From Rhizobiaceae bacterium (GTDB lineage Bacteria; Pseudomonadota; Alphaproteobacteria; Rhizobiales; Rhizobiaceae): 64,000 nt of DNA. Positions 26,438 through 36,404 of this stretch are shown here, piece by piece. The stretch covers positions 1 through 64,000 of the forward strand of contig JARGOF010000010.1 of the NCBI GenBank assembly GCA_029212415.1, given 5' to 3'. The position numbers were made by a program, and so were the translations under genes. Below the pieces are notes generated by a model. The model had not been told where the DNA came from, searched no databases, and saw only the letters and a list, made by a program, of their open reading frames with translations. Every line of letters begins with the position of its first letter. Position 1 is the stretch's first letter.

Positions 26438-28186
26438 TTACTGATTGGTTATCCAGCGCACCTGATAGGGTGCAAATGTGATGTCACCGCCAAATTCCTG
26501 CAATTGTTGCCCTGAAACCAGATCCTTCCAGTTTTCCCCGTCAAACAGATTGAGTGAACGGGTCGGAATGCTCACGGCCTCGTCTGTCACATTGTGAATC
26601 GCAAAGATGCTTTGGGAGCGGTCACGGCTCTGCCGCCAGAAGCCGAACATCCTGTCGCCCAACTGCAATGTATATTGCGTCGCATTGGGGTGAAAGGCCG
26701 GCTGGCGGATCCGGATGGCGATCAATTGCTTCATTTGCGCAAAGACAATCGCCTGCTGCGATGATGGATCCGCGAGTTTTTCAAGCAGTTCCGGATAGTG
26801 CCAGCGGTGTCGGTTGATCGCCCGGTTATGGTTGGTTTTTTCCACACCGGCCAGATCATTGGGGGTCGCAAGCAGGGAGTGGATATAGAAGGCCGGGATG
26901 CCCTCCAGCGCCATGGCAATGGCCTGCCCGCACAGGAACCGGCCGATATTCCATTCATCCTTACCCTTGACGGTTCCCGACAGGGCATCGAACAGCGACA
27001 CATTGAGTTCATAGGGCCGGCTTGTGCCGCCGGCAGCCTCGCGCATGCTGACCAACCCTCCAAAACCCTTCACCGTATCAATCATCCCGTCGATTTCATC
27101 GTCCGTGAGCAGGCCTTCCGCTGGCCGCAAGCCGATGCCGTCATGAGAGGCGGTGAAATTGAAATAGGTGCAACCGGGCTGCGCCGGCGGCATCGTCATC
27201 TGCCAGGCATTCAGCGTTTTTGAGGTGCCATGGAGAAGCGCCTGCAAAATGAGCGGCGGCAAGGAGAAATTGTAGATGACATGGGCTTCGTTGCGATTGC
27301 CGAAATAGCTCAGGTTCTCATTTTTCGGAACATTGGTTTCGGTGATCAGCACCAGCGGCACATCACTGTAGTCGGCCAGAACCCGCATCAGGCGGACAAT
27401 CGCATGGGTTTGCGGCAGATGGATACAGGACGTTCCGATTTCCTTCCAGATGAAGGCCACGGCATCAAGCCGTATGGTGCGCACGCCCTGGTCAATGTGA
27501 AAGCGCATGATACGCAGGAATTCCAGCAGAACTTCAGGATTGGAAAAATCGAAATCAACCTGATCGTGGCTGAAAGTACACCAGACATGACGGGGACCAT
27601 TGGCCGTCTCCACGGCACGCAACAAAGCGTGGGCGCGCGGCCGCACCACTTCGGACAGATCATCGTCAGGTGACGCTTCAAAGAAAAACTTATCATAGGG
27701 TTCATGGCCCTGCAGATAGTCGTTGAACCAGGCGCTCTGGCTGGAACAATGGTTCAACACCAGATCCGACATCAGTCGGAAATTGTGTGAAATCCGGTTG
27801 ATGTCCTCCCAATCACCCAGGGTGCTGTTGACCGTGCGATAGTCGGTAATGGCAAAACCGTCATCCGAGGTGAATGGAAAAAACGGCAGAATATGCACAC
27901 CATTGACCACGCCCTTCAGATTGGCGAGCAGAAAATCATGGAGCAGATCGAGGGGCTTGTGTTCCCCATCCACGATGGAGTTGCCATAGGCGATCAGGTA
28001 GGAATCCTTCTCGCTCCAGGGTGCCGCACTCAAGGTTCGCGACTTGCGGCGCGGCAGATGATCACCGCTCCAGAAGGCCTCAACGATCTGGGCTAACAGA
28101 ACCTCACTGTCCTGTTGCGGATATATGGACCCGATAAGCTCAATCAGGTCACTCTTCAAACGTGACGATAAAGTCCAATTTCTCAT
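26438..28186 (-). CDS. GH13_18 family sugar phosphorylase (sucrose phosphorylase / glucosylglycerate phosphorylase-like)
   Basis: 582 aa; GVHILPFFPFTSDDGFAITDYRTVNSTLGDWEDI, LMSDLVLNHCSSQSAWF, VRTIRLDAVAFIWKEIGTSCIHLPQTH, NFTASHDGIGLRP. Confidence 0.88.
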   Translation of the reverse strand: MRNWTLSSRLKSDLIELIGSIYPQQDSEVLLAQIVEAFWSGDHLPRRKSRTLSAAPWSEKDSYLIAYGNSIVDGEHKPLDLLHDFLLANLKGVVNGVHILPFFPFTSDDGFAITDYRTVNSTLGDWEDINRISHNFRLMSDLVLNHCSSQSAWFNDYLQGHEPYDKFFFEASPDDDLSEVVRPRAHALLRAVETANGPRHVWCTFSHDQVDFDFSNPEVLLEFLRIMRFHIDQGVRTIRLDAVAFIWKEIGTSCIHLPQTHAIVRLMRVLADYSDVPLVLITETNVPKNENLSYFGNRNEAHVIYNFSLPPLILQALLHGTSKTLNAWQMTMPPAQPGCTYFNFTASHDGIGLRPAEGLLTDDEIDGMIDTVKGFGGLVSMREAAGGTSRPYELNVSLFDALSGTVKGKDEWNIGRFLCGQAIAMALEGIPAFYIHSLLATPNDLAGVEKTNHNRAINRHRWHYPELLEKLADPSSQQAIVFAQMKQLIAIRIRQPAFHPNATQYTLQLGDRMFGFWRQSRDRSQSIFAIHNVTDEAVSIPTRSLNLFDGENWKDLVSGQQLQEFGGDITFAPYQVRWITNQ

Positions 28187-28659
28187 GATGCTCGAGCCGG
28201 ATATCTGCCTGTTGGAACGCCAATTCCAGAGGCATCAGATTGCATCCACTGGAGATTTCAAAGCGAGCATAACGTGATCACGCTGCAATGCGAAAGTCCT
28301 TTCCCGACATCATGACGGCCAGGGACGTTTTTTTCGCGAGATTTTTCCAGATCGCGCGTCTTTGCTTGCTCTTGCCCAGAGGAACAAATGTTTAAGCCAG
28401 CCGGATGCACAGGAAAGAGGCACGATGGCTCATGTTCCATCAGTTGGCTTCATTTTGGAGGTGGGCACTTTACGGCAGATGATCATCAAATAGTTGTTTT
28501 GACCGATTCGGCCATCATCGGGCTTGATGGGCGCGCTGCCAGACACGCCGGGCAAAGGAAAGATGACGGCCCTCATGAGAGGATTTTCCATCATCAGATG
28601 GTTCTTTTTGAAGACGATCCGCTGTAGTGTCGCGCCGCCCGTCAACAGGAATTATCATC

Positions 28660-30072
28660 ATGGACAAGCGCGATTTTCGCAAATGGTCACACCGCGCCAG
28701 TGACTGGTCGGCAGACTATCAGGAGACCCTCGGCCAAAGACCCGTTCGCGCCCAGGTCAAGCCCGGCGATATTGGCCAGCTGATCGATGCTGCGCCGCCG
28801 GAAATCGGCCAGGATATGGAAACCATTTTTGGAGATTTCGAGCGGATCATTCCCGGCGGCATGACCCATTGGCAACATCCTCGATTTTTCGCCTATTTTC
28901 CAAGCAATGCCGCACCCGCCGCACTGATCGCCGAACAGCTTGCCAATACGATCGGTGCGCAATGCATGCTGTGGCAGACCTCGCCGGCGGCAACCGAGCT
29001 GGAAGTCAAGATGATGGACTGGTTGCGCCAGGCCCTCGGCCTGCCGGAGGGATTCAGCGGAACGTTCCAGGATACGGCGTCCTCAACAACCCTTTGCGCT
29101 GTTCTGACCATGCGCGAGCGCGCTTTGGAGTGGACCGGCAACACCAAAGGCCTTGCCGGCCAGAAGACCCTGCGCGTCTATGCATCGAAGGGCACCCACA
29201 GTTCCATCGACAAGGCCATGTGGGTTGCCGGGCTGGGACAGGACAATCTGGTCCATATTCCGCTTGATGACAAGGGCGCCATGCGGCTCGATCTTCTGCA
29301 AGAAGCCATAACCGCCGATCGCCATGCCGGCTATCTGCCGGCCGGTCTTGTTGTCTGTGTCGGCGGCACGTCCGTTGGCGCCACGGATGATGTGGCGGCA
29401 ACCTGTGCGCTGGGCCGCAAGGAGGATCTCTATATCCATGTGGATGCGGCCTGGGCCGGATCCGCCATGATCTGTCCGGAATTCCGCACGTTGTGGAAAG
29501 GCGTTGAAATGGCCGACAGCATTGTCTTCAACCCCCACAAATGGCTGGGTGCGCCGATGGAATGTTCGGCGCATTTTGTCCGTGAACCGGAAGCATTGGT
29601 CCGCACGCTTGCCATTCAGCCGGAATATCTCAAGACCCATGGCAAGGAAGGCCTTGTCAATTTCAGCGAATGGTCGGTGCAGCTTGGCCGTCGCTTCCGG
29701 GCGCTGAAAGTCTGGTTTCTGCTGCGCGCCTACGGGCTTGAAGGCCTGCGCACGATGATCCGCAACCATGTGGCCTGGTCGCAAGACCTGGCACGCCAAC
29801 TGGATGGGGAAGAGGATTTCGAACTGACCTCCCAGCCGGTTCTGTCGCTGTTCTCCTTTCGCTACGCACCGCCCGGATTCAGCGGTGATCTTGATGCGCT
29901 CAATCGCCAACTGGTCAACGCCATCAATGACGACGGCCGCATTTACCTGACCCAGACGATCCATGACGGCAAGCAGGTCATCCGCTTTACTGCCGGGGCA
30001 TTCGAGATGGAAGAGGCCGATATCACCATTGCCTTCGATACAATCTGCGAGATTGCGAGATCATTGCAATGA
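28660..30072 (+). CDS. Pyridoxal-phosphate-dependent group II decarboxylase (aromatic-L-amino-acid decarboxylase family)
   Basis: HPRFFAYFPSNAAPAALIAEQLANTIGAQCMLWQTSPAATELE ... HVDAAWAGSAMICPEFR ... ADSIVFNPHKWLGAPMECSAHFVR (PLP Lys). Start at ATG 28660. Confidence 0.93.
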   Translation: MDKRDFRKWSHRASDWSADYQETLGQRPVRAQVKPGDIGQLIDAAPPEIGQDMETIFGDFERIIPGGMTHWQHPRFFAYFPSNAAPAALIAEQLANTIGAQCMLWQTSPAATELEVKMMDWLRQALGLPEGFSGTFQDTASSTTLCAVLTMRERALEWTGNTKGLAGQKTLRVYASKGTHSSIDKAMWVAGLGQDNLVHIPLDDKGAMRLDLLQEAITADRHAGYLPAGLVVCVGGTSVGATDDVAATCALGRKEDLYIHVDAAWAGSAMICPEFRTLWKGVEMADSIVFNPHKWLGAPMECSAHFVREPEALVRTLAIQPEYLKTHGKEGLVNFSEWSVQLGRRFRALKVWFLLRAYGLEGLRTMIRNHVAWSQDLARQLDGEEDFELTSQPVLSLFSFRYAPPGFSGDLDALNRQLVNAINDDGRIYLTQTIHDGKQVIRFTAGAFEMEEADITIAFDTICEIARSLQ

Positions 30073-30455
30073 TCGTCGACACCCGGATTTTGCGGCTGTT
30101 CTGTCTGTTGGCCGGTTGTCTGAGCGTAACGGCGGGCTTTGTCGGCATTCTCCTGCCGCTCTTGCCGACAACACCCTTTTTGCTGCTGGCCGCCTTTTGT
30201 TTTGCCCGCGGCTCCAAACGGCTGCATGACTGGCTCGTCGGCCATCCGCGTCTGGGGCCGCCCATTGATGACTGGCAGACCCATGGCGCCATATCGCGGC
30301 GCGCCAGAAAGCTGGCCGTGGCCTCCATCATCGGTGTTTTTGCCGCGAGCCTGCTGCTGGGCGTCCCAACCCGGATCATCATTATTCAGCTTGTCGTTCT
30401 TTCGGCTGTCAGCCTCTTCATCCTGACCCGCCCGTTGCCGCCAGACGATCAGTAA
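30069..30455 (+). CDS. YbaN family (DUF454) inner membrane protein
   Basis: GFVGILLPLLPTTPFLLLAAFCFARGSKRLHDWLVGHPRLGPPIDDW; 4-bp overlap with the previous CDS. Confidence 0.9.
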   Translation: MIVDTRILRLFCLLAGCLSVTAGFVGILLPLLPTTPFLLLAAFCFARGSKRLHDWLVGHPRLGPPIDDWQTHGAISRRARKLAVASIIGVFAASLLLGVPTRIIIIQLVVLSAVSLFILTRPLPPDDQ

Positions 30456-30461
30456 AATGCT

Positions 30462-33400
30462 CTAATGAAAATTGCGTCCCTTGGGCAGGATGCCACGGGC
30501 AGCAGCAATCAGCTTGCTGCCCATCTGGCGGGTTTGCGGCGCCTGTTCAATCAGATGCTGCAATCGCGATTCCCGTTCCTTTTTGCGCTTCGGATCAATC
30601 GATCCACACCGCACCTCATCAGCTCGGGCAAAACCATCAATCGGTCCATCAATATCGGACAATCTGGTCAAAAGGGGCGTCAGGTCCTCCATCTGGCGGG
30701 CAATGACATGGATGACCCCTTCCTGTGACTGCAGGGTGCCGCGTATACCGACAAACCGGCTGCCCAGCACAATGGTGCGATAACGCTCGAATATTTTCGG
30801 CCAGACAATCACATTGGCAACGCCGCTCTCATCTTCGATGGTTTCAAACACCACGCCTTTTGCCGTGCCGGGCCGCTGGCGCACCAGCACCAGGCCTGCC
30901 ACGCTGACAAAACGACCGGAACGCACATCCTGCAGATCGGCATTCTGCCGGTATCCGGCCTGCTTCAATTGCTGTCGCACAAAGGAAACCGGATGCGCCT
31001 TGAGTGAAAAGGACAGGCTGCGGTAATCATTGATCACCTGTTCGCCGAGCGGCATGGGGGGCAGGCTGACCTCGGCTTCCCTTTGCAGGGCGCCAGGACC
31101 GGCAAGCGCAAAAAGCGGCAAGCGTTCCGCAGCGCCCAGCGGATCAAGCGCGCGCACAGCCCAAAGCGCATCGCGGCGAGCAAGACCGATGGATGAAAAG
31201 GCGTCGGCATCCGCCAGAAGTTCCATGGCGCGGCGTGACAGGCCTGAACGCATCCACAGATCACGAACGCTGTCATAGCCAGCGCCCCTGTGCCGCGTCA
31301 GTTGCTCCGCATTGTCCTTTCCAAAACCCTTGATCCGGTGCAGGCCCAGCCGCACCGCATGGGTGTTTTTCATGATTTTTTCCATGCTGCCATGGCGCGA
31401 TGCGATGGCTGGCCGACCAGCCTGCGCGTCCCTTGTTTCCAGCGCCGACAGCCAATCGGATTGATTGATGTCGACGGGACGCACTTCGACACCATGTTCG
31501 CGCGCGTCCCGCACAAGCTGGGCAGGCGCATAGAAGCCCATCGGCTGGGAATTCAGGATGGCTGCGCAAAAGACATCGGGATAATGGCATTTCAGCCAGC
31601 AGGAAACATAAACCAGCAGGGCAAAGCTGGCGGCATGGCTTTCGGGAAAACCATATTCGCCAAATCCCTCGATCTGGCCGAAACAATGTTCGGCAAAATC
31701 GCGTTCATAGCCATTGGCCACCATGCCCTCGACCATTTTCATGCGGAAGGAATGAATGGTGCCGACCCGGCGAAATGTTGCCATGGCCCGGCGCAACTTG
31801 TCGGCTTCGCCCGGCTCGAAATTGGCCGCGACAATGGCGATATTCATCGCCTGTTCCTGAAACAGCGGCACACCAAGCGTTTTTGCCAAAACGTGCTTCA
31901 GTTCTTCCTTGGGATAGGACACGGGCTCCTTTCCCTGCCTGCGGCGCAAATAGGGGTGCACCATGTCACCCTGGATAGGGCCCGGCCTGACAATCGCCAC
32001 CTCGATGACAAGATCATAATAGCAGCGCGGCTTCAGCCGCGGCAGCATCGACATCTGCGCCCGGCTTTCGATCTGGAAAACGCCGATCGTGTCGGCCCGG
32101 CAGATCATGTCGTAGACATCCGCATCATCAGGCAGCGAAGACAGGCTCTCCCGGCGGTCGTAATGCCGGTCCAGAAATTCAAACGCCTTGCGGATGCAAC
32201 TGAGCATGCCAAGCGCCAATATGTCGATCTTGAGAATGCCGAGACTTTCCAGATCATCCTTGTCCCACTCGACAATCGTGCGATCATCCATGGCGGCATT
32301 TTCAATCGGCACCACCGAACTCAGCCGGTCACGGGTGATGATGAATCCGCCGACATGCTGCGAGAGATGACGCGGAAAACCGATGATCTGCGTCGCCATG
32401 TCGAGAATCTGCATCAGGTGCCTGTCATGCGGATCAAGTCCGGCGCGGCGCGCATCCTCCTCATCCAGTCCGGAAGAGGAATGCCCCCAGCGCGTGCCGG
32501 AAATGGCGGAAATCACGTCATCGGACAGTTCAAAGACCTTGCCCACTTCGCGCAGGGCAGAGCGGCCGCGGTAGGTAATGACCGTTGCCGCCAGCCCGGC
32601 CCGTTCCCGCCCGTATTTTGCATAGATATACTGGATGACCTCTTCGCGTCTTTCGTGTTCGAAATCAACATCGATATCCGGCGGCTCATTGCGTTCTTCG
32701 GAGATGAACCGTTCAAACAGCAGATCAACCTTTCCCGGATCCACCTCGGTGACGCCGAGACAATAGCAAACCGCTGAATTGGCTGCCGAACCACGCCCCT
32801 GGCACAGGATGCCCTTTGCGCGGGCAAACCGCACAATGTCATAGACCGTCAGAAAATACGGCGCATAGTCCAGCTTGCGGATCAGCCCCAGTTCATGATG
32901 GATGGAAGCAATGACCTTTTGCGGCGGACCATCCGGATAACGCCTGCGCAATCCTTCATGGGTCAGCCGTGTAAGCGTCTCTTGCGGTGGTGCCTTGCTC
33001 CCCGTCGGCTCCTCGGGATATTGATATTTCAGCTCATCAAGGGAAAAACAAAGCCGACGAAAGAGTTTGACGGATTCGGCAATCGCATATTCATGATCCC
33101 TGAACAGGCGTTGCATTTGCACGGCATTGCGCAGGTGGCGTTCGGCATTGGGTTCCAGCTGCCTGCCGGCGGAACGAATGGTCAGATGTTCGCGGATACA
33201 GGTCACCACATCCTGCAGAAAACGCCGTTGCGGTCCGTGGTAAAGAACATCGCCAATGGCCAGAAGCGGCAGATGATTGTGCCGGGCAAGACGGGCCAGG
33301 GACACCAGGCGCCGCTGGTCAAAGGCGTCATAACGCCAGGCAGCGGCAAGATAGACATTCCCGGCAAAGCGCGTCGCCAGAACCTGCAGACAATCGGGGG

Positions 33401-33818
33401 TACAAAGGGGCAGCGCCATGGGTGGTACAATGGCCATGATCAGGCCATCGCCATGGGCCAGCAGATCATCCAGCGCAAGGTGGCATTCTCCCTTCGGCGC
33501 CCGGCGCTTGCCGATGGTCAGCAATTCACACAGACGGCCATAGGCATCCCGGTCCTGCGGCCAGACAAGAATGTCCGGTGTGCCATCGGCAAAGACCAGG
33601 CGGCATCCCGGTGCAAAGGCAAGCCCGGCCTCCTTTGCAGCCATATGGGCCCTGACGACGCCGGCAAGGGAATTGCGGTCGGTTACACTCAACCCGGCCA
33701 GACCAAGACGGGCTGCCTCGACAACCATTTCCTCCGGATGCGACGCGCCGCGCAGAAAGGAAAAATTCGTCGTGACGGCAAGCTCGACATAATCGGCGCC
33801 CGAAATGTGCTCGCTCAT
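30462..33818 (-). CDS. dnaE2: Error-prone DNA polymerase DnaE2
   Basis: 1118 aa C-family polymerase (YVELAVTTNFSFLRGASHPEEMV, RGSAANSAVCYCLGVTEVDP, FERFISEERNEPPDIDVDFEHERREEVIQYIY); downstream of imuA-imuB. Start at 33818, ATGA overlap with imuB. Confidence 0.96.
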   Translation of the reverse strand: MSEHISGADYVELAVTTNFSFLRGASHPEEMVVEAARLGLAGLSVTDRNSLAGVVRAHMAAKEAGLAFAPGCRLVFADGTPDILVWPQDRDAYGRLCELLTIGKRRAPKGECHLALDDLLAHGDGLIMAIVPPMALPLCTPDCLQVLATRFAGNVYLAAAWRYDAFDQRRLVSLARLARHNHLPLLAIGDVLYHGPQRRFLQDVVTCIREHLTIRSAGRQLEPNAERHLRNAVQMQRLFRDHEYAIAESVKLFRRLCFSLDELKYQYPEEPTGSKAPPQETLTRLTHEGLRRRYPDGPPQKVIASIHHELGLIRKLDYAPYFLTVYDIVRFARAKGILCQGRGSAANSAVCYCLGVTEVDPGKVDLLFERFISEERNEPPDIDVDFEHERREEVIQYIYAKYGRERAGLAATVITYRGRSALREVGKVFELSDDVISAISGTRWGHSSSGLDEEDARRAGLDPHDRHLMQILDMATQIIGFPRHLSQHVGGFIITRDRLSSVVPIENAAMDDRTIVEWDKDDLESLGILKIDILALGMLSCIRKAFEFLDRHYDRRESLSSLPDDADVYDMICRADTIGVFQIESRAQMSMLPRLKPRCYYDLVIEVAIVRPGPIQGDMVHPYLRRRQGKEPVSYPKEELKHVLAKTLGVPLFQEQAMNIAIVAANFEPGEADKLRRAMATFRRVGTIHSFRMKMVEGMVANGYERDFAEHCFGQIEGFGEYGFPESHAASFALLVYVSCWLKCHYPDVFCAAILNSQPMGFYAPAQLVRDAREHGVEVRPVDINQSDWLSALETRDAQAGRPAIASRHGSMEKIMKNTHAVRLGLHRIKGFGKDNAEQLTRHRGAGYDSVRDLWMRSGLSRRAMELLADADAFSSIGLARRDALWAVRALDPLGAAERLPLFALAGPGALQREAEVSLPPMPLGEQVINDYRSLSFSLKAHPVSFVRQQLKQAGYRQNADLQDVRSGRFVSVAGLVLVRQRPGTAKGVVFETIEDESGVANVIVWPKIFERYRTIVLGSRFVGIRGTLQSQEGVIHVIARQMEDLTPLLTRLSDIDGPIDGFARADEVRCGSIDPKRKKERESRLQHLIEQAPQTRQMGSKLIAAARGILPKGRNFH

Positions 33819-35437
33819 GCAAAAACTCCGTGCATGAACCATTTCGGATTGCCGGTCTCGCGCTCGAACAATCCCAGACGAAACATCCAGAAACGATAAC
33901 CCTGATCATCCTCGACACGAAAATAGTCGCGGCTATAACCACCGCGCCCATCGCGCCACCATTCACAGGCAATGCGTTCGGGACCTTCCGAGCGCTCAAT
34001 CCTGTAGAGCGTGCGCCGCCAGCGGAACCGGACGGGGGGGCCATCGGGCACCTCGGCAATTGCCTCAACCTGTTCGGGCCGTTCAAACAGGATGACAGGA
34101 CGGGTCAAAACGGCTGGCCCATCGCCCTCATGGCCGTGATTGTCCTGACGCCATAAAACCGCCTGCGCACCCGCATCTTTCTGACCGCAGGAGGCTTCCG
34201 GCAAAAGCCCGAAGCTGCGCTCGGGAATATGGGTGCCGGCGGCCACAAAACGCTGCACCCGGTCTGTGCCAAGGCGCGCGCCCAGCTTGTCGACAAGGTT
34301 GCTGAAACCCTCGCCGCGCATCGAGCCGCCAGTCAGATCACCCTGTTCGCTTTGCCGCGCCTCGCTTTCCAGAACATTCAGCCGCACAAGGTCAAACCCG
34401 AAGCCTGCTTCCAGATCATCATGGAATCCGGCTATGCGTTCACGAAACAGCATGACGATGCGATCAATGCTGTAGACCGGGCTTGCCGCCCGCACCCGCA
34501 CGCACGCCACATGACCGTCGACACGAAACAGTTTCAGTTCCAATGCCCGCGCGCCAAGCTGGCGTTCGTCGAAGCGCTGCCTGAGATGGCCGGCCAACTG
34601 CCCGACCGTTCGCTCGATATCGTCCTGCAGGATGATCGGTTCGGCAAAAATCCGCTCCGAAGACAGTTCGGGAACCGGCAGACGCGGGGAAATCGCCTCT
34701 TCCTGCCGCCCCAGCGCCTGGTCAAGGCGCTGCAGAAGGCCATTACCAAAACGCGCGGCAAGAGGCGCACGCGGCAAGCCGGCAATGCAGCCTATGGTGC
34801 GCAATCCGAGTTTCTTGAGCATATCAAGCATCGGCATATCAAGGCGCAGGCTGATCAGAGGCAGGTCCAGCAATTGCCTTTGATGATCGCCGGACGTGAT
34901 GATCTGCCGGTCACTGTAACGGGCAAATGCCCAGGCCGCGCCCGGCGTGTCGGCAATGGCAGCGCTGGCCATCAGGCCAGCAGCCCGCAATCGGCCAACC
35001 ACGTCAAGCAGCATGGCTTCCTCGCCGCCAAAAAGATGTGCGCAGCCGGTAATATCCAGCACAAGCCCTGCACAATTTCCCCCGGCGCTGCCATCGCTCT
35101 GGCAAGACCGGTCCAGCGCTACCAGCGGCGTATAGCGATCACACCAGGCGGCAATGGCCGATAACAAAACAGCGTCCGCCGCCGGGTCGTGATCAAAAAC
35201 ATCCAGGTCCGGAAACAAAGCCCGCGCATCGCTCAATGTCTGGTCCATGCGCAGGCCTGCTTCGCGGCCGCATGCATCCACCGCGACAAGCCGCATGGCA
35301 TTCTTGATCTTTGCTATGGCAACAATGGGCGGGGCGTCAGGACGCCCGTTCAAACGCCATGACTTGCCCCATTTGCGGCGCGCCATCCGATCGGTCGGAA
35401 GACAGGGCAGGGCGATCGACATAATGCGTTGGGGCAT
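33815..35437 (-). CDS. imuB: ImuB, Y-family DNA polymerase-like mutasome protein
   Basis: MPQRIMSIALPCLPTDRMARRKW..., AAIADTPGAAWAFARYSD, RTIGCIAGLPRAPLAARFG; lies between imuA and dnaE2. Start inferred at 35437 (longest ORF starts at 35515). Confidence 0.93.
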   Translation of the reverse strand: MPQRIMSIALPCLPTDRMARRKWGKSWRLNGRPDAPPIVAIAKIKNAMRLVAVDACGREAGLRMDQTLSDARALFPDLDVFDHDPAADAVLLSAIAAWCDRYTPLVALDRSCQSDGSAGGNCAGLVLDITGCAHLFGGEEAMLLDVVGRLRAAGLMASAAIADTPGAAWAFARYSDRQIITSGDHQRQLLDLPLISLRLDMPMLDMLKKLGLRTIGCIAGLPRAPLAARFGNGLLQRLDQALGRQEEAISPRLPVPELSSERIFAEPIILQDDIERTVGQLAGHLRQRFDERQLGARALELKLFRVDGHVACVRVRAASPVYSIDRIVMLFRERIAGFHDDLEAGFGFDLVRLNVLESEARQSEQGDLTGGSMRGEGFSNLVDKLGARLGTDRVQRFVAAGTHIPERSFGLLPEASCGQKDAGAQAVLWRQDNHGHEGDGPAVLTRPVILFERPEQVEAIAEVPDGPPVRFRWRRTLYRIERSEGPERIACEWWRDGRGGYSRDYFRVEDDQGYRFWMFRLGLFERETGNPKWFMHGVFA

Positions 35438-36185
35438 GTTCAAAACCGTGTGTTTTCTGGTTCCATGCAATGGTCCAGTGCCCCGTTTGACCATGGCGGT
35501 TGCGTTCAAGGACAAGGTTCAGCCGCAAAAGCCCGATGCCCCTTTGAATATCCGGATCGACCATGGATGGCTGTGCGCGCACATGCCAGCGTGTTGCCGC
35601 CGCATTGGCCTCCTCCTCACCACCCTGCCGCAGAATGGCGATGAATTGCCCGTTTTGTTGTGCCTTGAGCATCAGGCGCCGTGTCGCCGTCATGTCAAAG
35701 TTGCGTGGATTGCCCTTCACCTGGAAGATAACGCCTGCAAGTTCCTGGCATTTTGCCGCCTCGTCACTGGCCCACAGAGCGGCTTTCAAATCGACTGGCT
35801 GCACCACGACAAGGCGCGCCGGATCAAGCCCGAACATGGCCAGCCCGGCAGGGAAAAGCTGCCCGCCATCAAGCCGGCACGCCGGATCACAGATCCAGAC
35901 AATCCGGCCCTGTCGCTGTTGCATGCATCCGGCCAGAAGGCCCGCCAGAAACCCCGTCGCCGCACCAATGTCACGGGTCAGCGAACACCGCACCTCATGC
36001 AGGGCAAAAGCCGGAAAACCGCCGTCAAAAACACCATCTATGGCAGCAATGTCAAAATCAACAATGCTGCCGTCATTGTGCCCGCGCGATCGGGCGCGCC
36101 GTGCAAAGGAAGCATGGCGCCCGTCAATCTTGGCGACAGCCTCCTGCAATGTCTCAAGCCTCTGCAGCACTCTGGTCTTTTGCAT
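35337..36185 (-). CDS. imuA: ImuA (RecA/SulA-like) mutasome protein
   Basis: VFDGGFPAFALHEVRCSLTRDIGAATGFLAGLLAG...GRIVWICDPACRLDGGQLFPAGLAMFGLDPARLVVVQP; first gene of the imuA-imuB-dnaE2 cassette. Confidence 0.9.
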   Translation of the reverse strand: MQKTRVLQRLETLQEAVAKIDGRHASFARRARSRGHNDGSIVDFDIAAIDGVFDGGFPAFALHEVRCSLTRDIGAATGFLAGLLAGCMQQRQGRIVWICDPACRLDGGQLFPAGLAMFGLDPARLVVVQPVDLKAALWASDEAAKCQELAGVIFQVKGNPRNFDMTATRRLMLKAQQNGQFIAILRQGGEEEANAAATRWHVRAQPSMVDPDIQRGIGLLRLNLVLERNRHGQTGHWTIAWNQKTHGFEHAPTHYVDRPALSSDRSDGAPQMGQVMAFERAS

Positions 36186-36198
36186 CTTCGATCCAATT

Positions 36199-36213
36199 GT
36201 TCTTGTTTTGTTC
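36199..36213. promoter_or_regulatory. LexA SOS box (alphaproteobacterial GTTC-N7-GTTC)
   Basis: GTTC TTGTTTT GTTC, begins 14 bp upstream of the imuA start codon. Confidence 0.9.
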
Positions 36214-36404
36214 TTATATAGATTCCAAAAATGCCGCCGCGAGTCAAGCGATCTGAATCAGATCTCCAAAATCGCCATTTCCTCAGCCATCGATGGCTGT
36301 GGAAAACCCGGCCAATTTCTGCTAGCGTTTTCTCACGGATGCTGAACACGTGCCCGCGCAAACCAGCAATATGAGCCGGTAACAGAATTTTTCCGGAATG
36401 GTCC

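Noticed and set aside
28388-28645. Small overlapping ORFs on both strands (79 aa plus, 71 aa minus) in the gap before the decarboxylase
   Set aside because: No recognisable domain, no convincing ribosome-binding context, and both strands are open only over short spans
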